In this document: positions 1 through 6,629 of the stretch, piece after piece | Position numbering within the stretch: the first letter of the stretch is position 1 | How the letters are laid out: each line of letters opens with the position of its first letter | NCBI GenBank assembly: GCA_929200485.1 | Contig: CAKMZU010000017.1 | Location: 2,093-16,872 of the forward strand | Length of the DNA stretch: 14,780 nucleotides | Reading direction: 5' to 3' | Source: an uncultured Gammaproteobacteria bacterium | GTDB taxonomy: Bacteria > Pseudomonadota > Gammaproteobacteria > Pseudomonadales > DT-91 | Notes under the pieces: model-generated | Told to the model about the DNA's origin: nothing | What the model saw: the letters and a program-made list of their open reading frames with translations, nothing else | Database searches by the model: none | Program-made: the position numbers and the translations under genes

Positions 1-1
1 T

Positions 2-172
2 CACTATAAAAAAAATAAATGTAAGAAGGATGCGCATACTTTTACCTTAGAGCAGATAAATTTCGTTGCGAATTCTATTCGATTAAAACAACAAAATACA
101 TATCCAAGTTTGGATATTAATATTTCTGAAACATTCGGGATTGGGCTGTTAAATATTGGAGGGATACAATAA
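2..172 (+). CDS. 3' end of an unidentified gene, cut by the window edge
   Basis: A reading frame is open from base 2 to a TAA at 170-172, giving about 56 residues that end in FGIGLLNIGGIQ. The frame contains no internal stop, is rich in Lys and Asn, and its composition looks like real coding sequence. No start codon is visible, so the gene would begin before the window. I do not recognise the family. It converges on the broken native rarA. In many gammaproteobacteria serS lies on this side of rarA, but this peptide does not look like the end of SerS. It could also be a chance open frame in AT-rich DNA. Confidence 0.4.
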   Translation, partial: HYKKNKCKKDAHTFTLEQINFVANSIRLKQQNTYPSLDINISETFGIGLLNIGGIQ

Positions 173-192
173 ATGCTGCATATTTACTGATT

Positions 193-219
193 TAAAAAAA
201 AAGGCCATATTGATGGCCT
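193..219 (-). terminator. Rho-independent terminator of the native rarA
   Basis: A perfect 7-bp stem (AGGCCAT/ATGGCCT, loop of 4) is bounded on the plus strand by a run of about ten A at 193-202. Read on the minus strand this is a GC-rich hairpin followed directly by a U tract, the classical intrinsic terminator. It lies about 130 bases past the stop of the rarA 3' remnant, so it is probably the original end of the ftsK-lolA-rarA transcript. In the plus direction the hairpin has no U tract. Confidence 0.75.
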
Positions 220-350
220 GAAATTAACCTGTCTAGGCTATTATTTTTATTATCGCGCTAAACTAAAGCAAGGTATCCTTAAGTATTGCATAAAAATCCA
301 TATTGATATGAAAAAACAGAATAATTTATCATTACATTTTCGTTAATTTT

Positions 351-640
351 TTAACTTGTTGATTTATTTAGTGTTCGAAGATAATTGAGTTTTTCTTTGA
401 TTTTTTTCTCTAGCCCTCTATCTGTGGGTTCATAAAATACCGATTGCTTCAAATCATCGGGCAAATATTGAACGCCAGGTGAAAAGGCATCAGGTTCGTC
501 ATGAGGATAACGGTACCCTTCTGAATACCCCTGCTCTTTCATAAGTTTCGTCGGTGCATTTCTAAGGTGCATAGGCACTTCCATACTGCCTGTTTCACGA
601 ATGCATTGATTCACTTGATTAAAGGCTTTATCCCTCTGAC
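351..640 (-). pseudogene. rarA: 3' remnant of native rarA
   Basis: The frame ends at 351 and encodes the last roughly 90 residues of RarA, the AAA+ replication-associated recombination ATPase. The diagnostic stretch VPMHLRNAPTKLMKE is followed by GYRYPHDEPDAF, FYEPTDRGLE and KEKLNYLR, which match the C-terminal oligomerisation region of gammaproteobacterial RarA. Homology continues upstream of the first ATG (AFNQVNQCIRE) to about base 630-640 and then stops. The N-terminal and central AAA+ domains are absent here; a decayed 5' piece survives next to lolA at 5590-5860. No start or ribosome-binding site is evident, so this is a relic rather than a small gene. It resembles the E. coli-type RarA C-terminus much more closely than the intact copy at 3927-5195 does. 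Confidence 0.85.
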
Positions 641-692
641 ACAGGGGGTAAATTACTATTTCGGTTTTTTTGCCTAGATCAATCTAAGAGTA

Positions 693-1256
693 TTACAATG
701 ATCGCCACTTTATTTTAGTTCTTCCCTCTTGGTCTAGTAGATCCTGCTCTTCCCCTAAGTCGTCACTTTGCTCTAAATAAAATGAGCATGGTGAGGTATT
801 GTTAGGTTCTTTGTCATAAGCTTTGCATGTAGTATTAACAGCACTATATAAAAAGCCTATAGTTCCACCAATAATAATACCGTTGGCTGCATGAAAATCA
901 TCTGCAAACTTCATTAATTCAAAGCATTTAGCTACACCCACACCTAGACCTGTGCCTGTGCCGGTCAACACAGGACAGCAGAAAAGAAATCTACAAGCAC
1001 AGGTTAATAAACGAAACTGTGTTAATTTACTGCAAGCCAATTTAGAACATTGAGATTGGTGATTTTCCAAGGGGATGTTCTTGCTTAATTCAGTATTTAA
1101 TGTTGCTTGATACCCTGGTTGTTTTAGTATTGGGGGGGTGTGTTGGATTGTTGTGTTGTTTTCTCTGGCTTGTTGATCGTCATGCAAGCCACTGAATGTA
1201 TAATTGATAGGGTAGATACAACTACATATTATGAAAACCAATTGTATAAATCGCAT
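693..1256 (-). CDS. Cys-rich secreted or membrane protein, unknown function
   Basis: This 187-residue protein belongs to no family I recognise. The N-terminus (MRFIQLVFIICSC) is a short basic and hydrophobic segment that fits a Sec signal peptide. Nine further cysteines follow (about C70, C75, C86, C88, C93, C94, C111, C144, C157). Two hydrophobic Gly-rich segments at about 89-110 and 125-142 carry glycine-zipper-like spacing (GTGTGLGVGVA, GIIIGGTIGF), suggesting membrane insertion or a hairpin. The tail is acidic (SDDLGEEQDLLDQEG) and ends in a basic patch. The ATG at 1256 has only a weak Shine-Dalgarno (GGA about 17 bases upstream), so expression is uncertain. It lies inside the accessory block that interrupts native rarA, downstream of the death-domain/RING gene on the same strand. 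An exported effector or envelope protein is possible but unproven. Confidence 0.6.
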   Translation of the reverse strand: MRFIQLVFIICSCIYPINYTFSGLHDDQQARENNTTIQHTPPILKQPGYQATLNTELSKNIPLENHQSQCSKLACSKLTQFRLLTCACRFLFCCPVLTGTGTGLGVGVAKCFELMKFADDFHAANGIIIGGTIGFLYSAVNTTCKAYDKEPNNTSPCSFYLEQSDDLGEEQDLLDQEGRTKIKWRSL

Positions 1257-1281
1257 GGTATATTTTCATTAATCCAACTAG

Positions 1282-1404
1282 ATCCCACATATTAGGCAAC
1301 TTATTCATTTAAATGTTCAAATTTATTATCTGCAAAAAGTTGCAAATCATCGATTAAAAGATGAAGTAGACAAGTTGGAAGTTAAAAAAGCACCCTTAAT
1401 TTAG
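1282..1404 (+). other. Possible degraded coding remnant in an otherwise gene-free gap
   Basis: The 300-base gap between the Cys-rich gene and the rarA duplicate holds one plus-strand frame without stops, ending at TAG 1402-1404. It reads like a protein C-terminus (IYYLQKVANHRLKDE, then KLEVKKAPLI). There is no start codon after the upstream stop at 1279. The peptide is helical, charged and plausible as the tail of a transposase, but I cannot name a family. I see no hairpin or promoter of note in the rest of the gap. Confidence 0.2.
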
Positions 1405-1480
1405 ACTGGGAAAGCTTGATAAAGACAGCGCCTCCATTTCAGGGAACGGGGGGGTGAAAAGAAAAGATGACATGATTAGT

Positions 1481-2000
1481 GATGAAGAGTGTCTTGTGCT
1501 GAGTTAATCCAACCACCGACTCCCGTTTCATCCTCAATCATTCTTATCGACATTATTTATTGAAGTTTAGTCATCCAGTATGTCTTTGTTCCATAAGTGG
1601 TTCAACCGATTAACTATTCTAGCTTCTGAGCCAATGTTTTTTGGCTTATAAAACTGTGGGATTTCAGCATTTGTGTAGATCTGTAGCACCCATCCGTCTG
1701 GCTCAGCATGAGGATACTGATACTTTACCTCATGGTCAGGGTTTGGATAATTCTTAAGGTGTTCTGGCACCTCTATCGTCGGTTGTGACTTTACATATTT
1801 CAGCGCATCATTTATTGCTTTATACGACGCATTACTTTTGACTGTACTCGCTAAATAGGTCGTGGCCTGAGCTAGCGTTATTCTCGCTTCAGGCATCCCT
1901 ATTTTGCTGACGATATTTACCGTATTGCTTGCTACCGTCAGTGCATTTAGATCAACATTGCCAACATTTTCGGACGCAAATATCGCTAATCGCCGAGCAA
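1481..2000 (-). repeat. Direct repeat, copy A (rarA2 3' end plus downstream flank)
   Basis: This segment of about 520 bases aligns in the same orientation with 3839-4360, with only small indels. Both copies run from a shared GATGA about 86 bases beyond the rarA2 stop, through the common flank TCTTGTGCTGAGTTAATCC, to TATCGCTAATCG inside the gene. Beyond each end the two loci are unrelated. The encoded peptides are about 84% identical by my manual count, so the duplication is old. The two copies bracket the death-domain/RING gene. Confidence 0.85.
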
Positions 2001-2004
2001 TCAC
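1567..2004 (-). pseudogene. Truncated duplicate of the second rarA (C-terminal third only)
   Basis: The 145 codons correspond to residues 278-422 of the intact RarA homologue at 3927-5195, beginning at IARRLAIFASE and ending near ARIVNRLNHLW. The AAA+ ATPase domain with Walker A and B is missing. Homology to the parent stops abruptly at about base 2000, where unrelated sequence begins, and the apparent GTG start at 2004 is just the first codon at that junction. There is no convincing ribosome-binding site. The frame has stayed open despite about 22 amino-acid changes, most of them conservative. That leaves some chance of a translated C-terminal domain protein, but a relic of duplication is the simpler reading. 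Confidence 0.8.
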
Positions 2005-2096
2005 CAGCTTCTGAGCCAGCTTGATTCAAATCTTACTGGTTTAAAATCAGTGTTGTATCTATAAATGTTCTCTTCAAATGCCTTAGGTAGTATCTG

Positions 2097-3413
2097 TCAA
2101 TATAATTTGATTATTGTTTTGGGGTCAATTATTTTCTGGCAGGTGGGGCATTCATTCCGACCATAAGTGGTATTTTTCAATAAGCAGCTGGCACAACAGG
2201 CGTGGCCACATTTAGGAACCACGTTTGGCCGTTCGAAGCACATAGGACACTCAACAGGTTCATCGCTTTTATCACCTTCCAATTTCTTGAGAGCATCTGT
2301 TAGTGTCAATGACTCATATTGGTTGTATAGCGAAGTATTTTCGGCCATTTCAATTAAAGCTGAAATATCAACGTTGTCCAATACACCTGTTTTCTTAGCG
2401 AGACGGAGCCCTTGGTAGGCCATATCTTCAGGGTAATACGAATGATTAGATTCAATCTCCTTTATATCATCTTGTGGCACCCCTAAAAGCGCAACATAAA
2501 GACTCCAGAAGGCAGTAACTTTTAGAGAGAGAGTTTTTAATTCTTTGTTTGAGACTGATTGATCGTACGGTTTCATAGCTTGATTCAGCTCATTTATTGC
2601 TGGTCTGATTATTGGCTTGGGATAAATCAGCTCTACTAAGTCTTCTCTATCTATATCGACTAATGCTTGTGAAAGAATTTTCTTTGATGTATTTCCTTCT
2701 CTAGCCCAGAGCTTGAATACAGCCTCACATTTTTGATATGCATTTTTCAGAGTCTTCACAGGTTCACCATTTTTATTGTGTTTGAGATTCTTCACATCAT
2801 GACCATGGATGATATTTTCTACGTCAAAAAATCGTAAATCCAGCATCATTGCAAATTCAAACCAATCATTACCTATTTCCCGTGAAAGATTTTTTATTGT
2901 TTCATCGGAGAGCTGTATTTTACCTACATCACTTGTCGCTAGTTTTGCTGTCGGTGAAGAAGGTTCTCGAATCTTGTTCGCGCTTATGCGTTGCTGGTAG
3001 GTGACCGCTGAATCTTTTTTACCTAATTTTCTTAAGATATTTATTAGTTTTTCAGGGTCGACTGATTCTTGGTATGCCTCCCAACTTTGAAGCATTCGTC
3101 GAGATTTCAAGGTATCAGTACTAAAGTTTAAATAGCTCATATTCCATTCTTCCTTAACATTTCCTGATAAAAGTTGAATCTCTTTTTCTCGTTGACCGAG
3201 CTCTATTGCAAATAAACTCCAGTCGGGAGCAATGAGATCCATTAACAGATTGAGTTTTCTACCCTCAACTATACCTTTTTGCATACTCCTTGCTAACAGC
3301 GATTCGAATCCCCCGCTGGAAGTTGCTTCTTCTTGTAGCATGGCGTGAGCTTCTACCAAGATAAACACCATTACTAATGGGATAAATTTTAAAAGAGAAA
3401 AATAATGCTTCAT
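2097..3413 (-). CDS. Secreted death-domain/RING-finger protein, putative E3 ubiquitin ligase effector
   Basis: The 438-residue protein starts at the ATG at 3413, which has AAGGA five bases upstream. The frame extends 12 codons further without a better start. Residues 1-24 (ending VEAHA) are a Sec signal peptide. Next come two convincing death-domain-like repeats at about 50-135 and 171-266, each with a W near its start (APDW, GNDW), an LG/LD turn and a second W (LQSWEAYQE, FKLWAREG). A weaker third repeat lies at about 289-370. The C-terminus is a C3HC4 RING: C389, C392, C402, H404, C407, C410, C422, C425, spaced C-x2-C-x9-C-x-H-x2-C-x2-C-x11-C-x2-C, with the E3-type Pro in CPTC. The position after the last Cys, often an Arg 'linchpin', is Gln. 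RING domains recruit E2-ubiquitin, a eukaryotic process, so a host target is inferred. Export through Sec and perhaps type II secretion is my inference. Flanking rarA direct repeats suggest acquisition by transfer. Confidence 0.8.
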   Translation of the reverse strand: MKHYFSLLKFIPLVMVFILVEAHAMLQEEATSSGGFESLLARSMQKGIVEGRKLNLLMDLIAPDWSLFAIELGQREKEIQLLSGNVKEEWNMSYLNFSTDTLKSRRMLQSWEAYQESVDPEKLINILRKLGKKDSAVTYQQRISANKIREPSSPTAKLATSDVGKIQLSDETIKNLSREIGNDWFEFAMMLDLRFFDVENIIHGHDVKNLKHNKNGEPVKTLKNAYQKCEAVFKLWAREGNTSKKILSQALVDIDREDLVELIYPKPIIRPAINELNQAMKPYDQSVSNKELKTLSLKVTAFWSLYVALLGVPQDDIKEIESNHSYYPEDMAYQGLRLAKKTGVLDNVDISALIEMAENTSLYNQYESLTLTDALKKLEGDKSDEPVECPMCFERPNVVPKCGHACCASCLLKNTTYGRNECPTCQKIIDPKTIIKLY

Positions 3414-3418
3414 AAAAA

Positions 3419-3423
3419 TCCTT
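3419..3423 (-). promoter_or_regulatory. Ribosome-binding site deciding the RING-gene start
   Basis: On the minus strand AAGGA is followed by TTTTT and then the ATG at 3413. This spacing is good for initiation. It favours the signal-peptide start over the longer frame beginning at 3449, whose extra residues would place charged sequence before the signal peptide. Confidence 0.7.
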
Positions 3424-3433
3424 AATGTTCTTT

Positions 3434-3458
3434 GACAAGAACGATACAAAAGCTTGTC
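3434..3458. promoter_or_regulatory. Inverted repeat upstream of the RING gene, possible operator
   Basis: GACAAG (3434-3439) and CTTGTC (3453-3458) form a 6-bp inverted repeat with centres 19 bases apart, which is about two helical turns. It lies 20-45 bases upstream of the start codon, where a regulator could block or activate transcription. I could not define a matching -35/-10 pair, so this may be chance. Confidence 0.25.
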
Positions 3459-3838
3459 TGAAATTTATAAACCTAAGTAAAATTTATATCCTTCCATGGA
3501 TCTATTAATAATGACAAAAGGAAAACCATGAAGTTCATATTCTTGCTTGATCATGCCTTAAAACGCACTATTTATAGGCGCTAAACCCATTGTCCGGTTA
3601 AACTTCATACGGAGAAAATCAGCAACCACCCGGACTCTTGGTGCACAGAAGCGCTATCGACCGCTACGAAACAGAATTTGTTTATGTTTAAGATTAATTT
3701 GGGCGGTGTATATTGTTTTAAGGGGCTCGCCGCCCCTCTCTTGCTTTGCTCGATTCACCCGCAGGTATTTCAAAGACCAGCGATGATCCTCTATAATCGC
3801 CGATGCGTACAGGCAGAGGTGCTGTTGGCGCGACCGGC
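3459..3838. other. Gene-free gap with a GC-richer segment of unknown origin
   Basis: About 380 bases separate the RING gene from the rarA2 direct repeat. From about 3580 to 3838 the sequence is visibly richer in G and C than its surroundings. It holds a 6-bp hairpin (AGGGGC/GCCCCT, 3721-3737, loop TCGCC) and a TCCGG/CCGGA inverted pair near 3592-3634. Open frames of 60-80 codons exist on both strands, overlap each other and match no family I know. A remnant of an insertion sequence or other mobile DNA is likely but not shown. Confidence 0.35.
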
Positions 3839-4360
3839 GATGAGGGGGATCTTGTGCTGAGTTAATCCAACCCCCCGACTCCCCATTCATCCTCAATCAT
3901 TCTTATTGACAATATACATTGATGGTTTAGTTATCCGCTACGCCTTTACCCCATAGGTGAGTCAACCGATTAACTATTCTAGCTTCTGAGCCAATATTTT
4001 TGGGCTTATAGAACTGCGGGATTTCAGACGTTGTATAGCTCTGTAGAACCCATCCGTCTGGCTCATTATGCGGATATTGATATTTCACTTCGTGGTCGGG
4101 ATTTGGGAAATTTTTAAGGTGTTCTGGCACGTCTATCGTTGGGTGTGATTTTACATATTTAAGCGCAGCATTTATCGCGGTATAGGAGGCATTACTTTTA
4201 ACGGTGCTCGCCAAGTAAGTCGTGGTCTGCGCTAGCGTTATTCGCGCTTCAGGCATCCCTATTTTGCTGACGATATTTAGAGCATTGTTGGCTATCGTCA
4301 ACGCATTGAGATCAGCATTGCCGACATCTTCGGATGCAAATATCGCTAATCGTCGCGCAA
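3839..4360 (-). repeat. Direct repeat, copy B (within intact rarA2)
   Basis: This is the parent copy of the repeat at 1481-2000. It covers the last roughly 145 codons of the intact second rarA and about 86 bases beyond its stop. The two copies are in direct orientation about 2.36 kb apart. Recombination between them could excise the intervening RING gene as a circle, although their divergence would make this inefficient. Confidence 0.85.
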
Positions 4361-5195
4361 TAAAAACGGGGTCCTCTCCTCCATCGAGCATCACAGCCAG
4401 CCATAAAATGGCTGCATCAGGATCACTTCCTCGCATACTTTTGATAAACGCAGAGATGACATCATAGTGCCTGTCCTGATTTTTATCATAGGATCGAGAG
4501 TTTTCTTTAATGAGGGATTTTAATTTGTCAGGACTCAGTTCATTTTTACGCCTCAAATTAATTGTGGTCTCTACATTTGAAATAGCTTTTCTAGCATCCC
4601 CATTTGAATACCGGGCGATCAACTCAATATAATCGTCATCAAAGCGTTCATTGGTTTTTACCATGGCAGATTTAATAATTTGAACAATGGAATCATGGCT
4701 CATCGGCGCAAGTTCTATAAGCTGAACCCTGGAAAGTAGCGCTTTGGTTACACTGCTTCTAGGATTTTCAGTTGTAGCCCCTATCAGGATAAAACGGCCA
4801 CTTTCTACGTGAGGAAGCAGGGCATCTTGTTGGGTCTTCGAAAATCTGTGAATTTCATCGATAAAAATAACAGGCGTTTTTCCGTAACATTCAGCTTCAT
4901 GAGATGCCAATTCAACCGTTTTCTTTAATTCGGGAATGCCAGAGAGGACGGCGGAAAGCCGAAATAGTTTTATCTCAGGAGAACAGCACAGAATATCAGC
5001 AAGCGTTGTCTTTCCTGATCCTGGCGGCCCCCAAATAATCATACTTCTGGGGATTGTGTCATTTAGCGCCGGATATTTTTCTGCGAGTTGTTTAAATCCA
5101 ATGTAGTCTATCTGCTCTTTAGGTCGCAACCTATAAGCTAAAGGTGTTATCTCAGCGTTCTGTGCACTATTGGAAGCGAAAAGATCATCAGTCAT
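3927..5195 (-). CDS. rarA: RarA/MgsA-family AAA+ ATPase, divergent second copy
   Basis: At 422 residues this is full length for RarA, the AAA+ ATPase that acts at stalled replication forks. Walker A is GPPGSGKT (56-63), Walker B VIFIDEIHRF (109-118), sensor 1 GATTENP (139-145), the arginine-finger region LLSR (153-156), and sensor 2 NGDARKA (198-204). The C-terminal domain contains IARRLAIFASEDVGNAD and VPEHLKN. The C-terminus diverges from the usual gammaproteobacterial form, with LKNFPNPDHEVKYQYPH in place of LRNAPTKLMKE-like sequence, so I infer horizontal acquisition rather than duplication of the native gene. Its ATG overlaps the TGA of the upstream IS110 remnant frame in an ATGA junction, implying translational coupling. 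Because native rarA is broken on both sides, this copy is probably the working RarA. The call to the family is firm; the foreign origin is inference. Confidence 0.92.
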   Translation of the reverse strand: MTDDLFASNSAQNAEITPLAYRLRPKEQIDYIGFKQLAEKYPALNDTIPRSMIIWGPPGSGKTTLADILCCSPEIKLFRLSAVLSGIPELKKTVELASHEAECYGKTPVIFIDEIHRFSKTQQDALLPHVESGRFILIGATTENPRSSVTKALLSRVQLIELAPMSHDSIVQIIKSAMVKTNERFDDDYIELIARYSNGDARKAISNVETTINLRRKNELSPDKLKSLIKENSRSYDKNQDRHYDVISAFIKSMRGSDPDAAILWLAVMLDGGEDPVFIARRLAIFASEDVGNADLNALTIANNALNIVSKIGMPEARITLAQTTTYLASTVKSNASYTAINAALKYVKSHPTIDVPEHLKNFPNPDHEVKYQYPHNEPDGWVLQSYTTSEIPQFYKPKNIGSEARIVNRLTHLWGKGVADN

Positions 5196-5455
5196 GCAGC
5201 AACCCCATTACCATTTCGAATATTTTTTAACATCTCGACAAGATAGCTATTACCCAATTCCGCACCGCTGCTTGCCTGTGTAATAGCCCTAATGTCTTTT
5301 GCACTGCCAATAATACAGACCTGAAAAAATTTTTTTGCTAAATCTACGGAGATGAACTTGCGATCTTGCACTTGGCCGCTCCTACTATTTTTTGTTTCAG
5401 GTCTTTTACACCATGAAAATGGCGTATTGTGAAGCCTATTAGGAGTATCCATCAC
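5192..5455 (-). pseudogene. IS110-family transposase N-terminal remnant
   Basis: The 86- or 87-codon frame (GTG 5455 or, better, ATG 5452 with AGAAGG seven bases upstream) contains FISVDLAKKFFQVC at about residues 34-47. This is the N-terminal DEDD/RuvC-like signature of IS110-family transposases, including the first catalytic Asp (D38). The rest of the nuclease domain and the C-terminal Tnp domain are missing, so it cannot transpose. The first 30 and last 35 residues match nothing I know. The frame ends in an ATGA overlap with the intact rarA2 start, so its ribosome-binding site may now serve rarA2 translation. The remnant marks a past insertion at the edge of the accessory block. Confidence 0.6.
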
Positions 5456-5589
5456 GCTACCTTCTGCTCAAATTGAAGCATAATACGACAGTTTTTGATG
5501 TACCCTTTTGTGGTCAGTGGAGCTGATCGACTATCAACACTATGCACCATAAGCCTTGCCACCGCTAGATAGAAACTAGATGTAGTAGT

Positions 5590-5860
5590 AATATCATCTA
5601 TCTCTTTAACGCCTGATGAAACGGCTGAAAATTAGATGAATGCAGCATGACCTGATTGGCGATCATTTTTGCCAGTGCTGTTTTCCAACAACAAGAGACT
5701 CAAAACTATAGAATTGACTTGCCCGTGTTTAATGCTTTCAGCAAGTAACTGCCCTTCTCCTAAAATATATGTGATTGTCTTTCATAATCATCAATATTTT
5801 TGGAGCACATGCGTGTCGCTAGAGGTAAAAATACTGCCCCCCTCTGCGTGGCTAATCTGA
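5590..5860 (-). pseudogene. rarA: 5' remnant of native rarA, frameshifted
   Basis: This stretch directly downstream of lolA is the decayed N-terminal part of the native RarA, read on the minus strand in several frames. The pieces in order are PLATRMCSKNIDDYERQSHI, LGEGQLLAESIKHGQVNSIVL (about 5762-5697), KTALAKMIANQ (about 5690-5650) and FSAVSSGVKEIDDI (about 5635-5590). They match, in the expected order, the RarA N-terminus: the PLAxRMRP start, the GxxHLL-like segment, the strand before Walker A, the GKTxLA loop and the SAVxSGVKEI motif. Small indels between pieces shift the frame, and the Walker A glycine-rich part is destroyed. Homology ends near 5590. The lolA-rarA order is the usual one, which confirms this as the native locus. 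Confidence 0.75.
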
Positions 5861-6580
5861 TTACCGAGTGTTTTGAATGGATACTGGTCTATCGTCAATG
5901 ACATCCGCTGATTTTGGAATAGTAAATCGAAAGTTTTTATCCGCTATCGTGTTTTTAATTTGAAACTTGCTGAAAGCCATGATCGTTTTTTGACCTAAGG
6001 CATCAATGAATTCAATGCTGGACAGTTTTTTTTCATTAAAACTAAAAGCAAGCGTTTTGACAGCAAGCCCCTCTTTTATTCCAGTTAGGTGATAGGTAAC
6101 ATTTTTTTTGCCATGGGTTTCCCCAGTTAAGCGGTAATTTTCCAATAATGTTTTTGGGTCTTCAAAGATTTTGACTAAATTCGCTTGCTGTCTTTGAGTT
6201 TTATAATCTTTAAGTGTGACTTGCTGAAGATCCTCATCGTATTGCCAAATTGTTTTTCCGTCAGTGACTAACAGTTGCGGATAAGGTTGATAAGCCTGCC
6301 AATAGAATGAGCCTGGACGTTTTGATTTGATAATCCCTTTGACTTCTTGAATTTTCCTGCCGTCTTTATTAAAGGTTGTCTGAAAAAAATCTGTCTCAAA
6401 CGTTTTCAATGCTTCCAGTAAGCCAAGTATTTTCTTCTCTTCATTTGAATGGCTAGCAGCTTTCACAGAAGTAGATTTTGGATTCACCATTTGTTGTGAG
6501 GCACCTCCTTTAGCGGTAACTGATGCACTTAATTCAGTCCATGCAAATACCAAAAACAAAATCAGGCCAATTTGTTGCAT
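5861..6580 (-). CDS. lolA: Outer-membrane lipoprotein carrier protein LolA
   Basis: LolA is the periplasmic chaperone that takes lipoproteins from the LolCDE complex and passes them to LolB at the outer membrane. The 239-residue protein has a Sec signal peptide (MQQIGLILFLVFAWTELSA) and a low-complexity linker that makes it longer than the E. coli protein of about 203 residues. The family sequence follows: FETDFFQTTF, KRPGSFYWQ, PQLLVTDGKTIWQYDEDLQQ, and a C-terminal DALGQKTIMAF with FRFTIPKSADVIDD. It sits 49 bases after ftsK on the same strand and is likely co-transcribed with it. Native rarA should follow it, and the degraded 5' end of that gene does. An AGAGG lies about 11 bases before the ATG, a slightly long spacing. 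Confidence 0.93.
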   Translation of the reverse strand: MQQIGLILFLVFAWTELSASVTAKGGASQQMVNPKSTSVKAASHSNEEKKILGLLEALKTFETDFFQTTFNKDGRKIQEVKGIIKSKRPGSFYWQAYQPYPQLLVTDGKTIWQYDEDLQQVTLKDYKTQRQQANLVKIFEDPKTLLENYRLTGETHGKKNVTYHLTGIKEGLAVKTLAFSFNEKKLSSIEFIDALGQKTIMAFSKFQIKNTIADKNFRFTIPKSADVIDDRPVSIQNTR

Positions 6581-6629
6581 CTTCAGGTCAACCTCTTACT
6601 TCTATTATTGTCTTATGCCATTAAAAACA

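Noticed and set aside
2097..3413. The death-domain/RING gene as eukaryotic contamination
   Set aside because: It has a bacterial Shine-Dalgarno, a Sec signal peptide and no introns, and it is embedded between bacterial rarA sequences.
3654..3896. Overlapping 80-codon minus-strand and 60-codon plus-strand frames (3678-3860)
   Set aside because: Both occupy the same bases, neither has a ribosome-binding site or a known motif, and one runs into the rarA2 3' repeat flank. They are treated as part of an orphan segment, not genes.
640..5590. The accessory block as a simple insertion-sequence insertion into rarA
   Set aside because: I found no target-site duplication or matched terminal inverted repeats at the two ends, and the central native rarA sequence is missing, so a single clean insertion does not fit.
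5669..5860. A 63-codon plus-strand frame downstream of lolA
   Set aside because: It lies opposite the frameshifted native rarA 5' remnant, whose RarA motifs explain the sequence; the plus-strand peptide resembles nothing.
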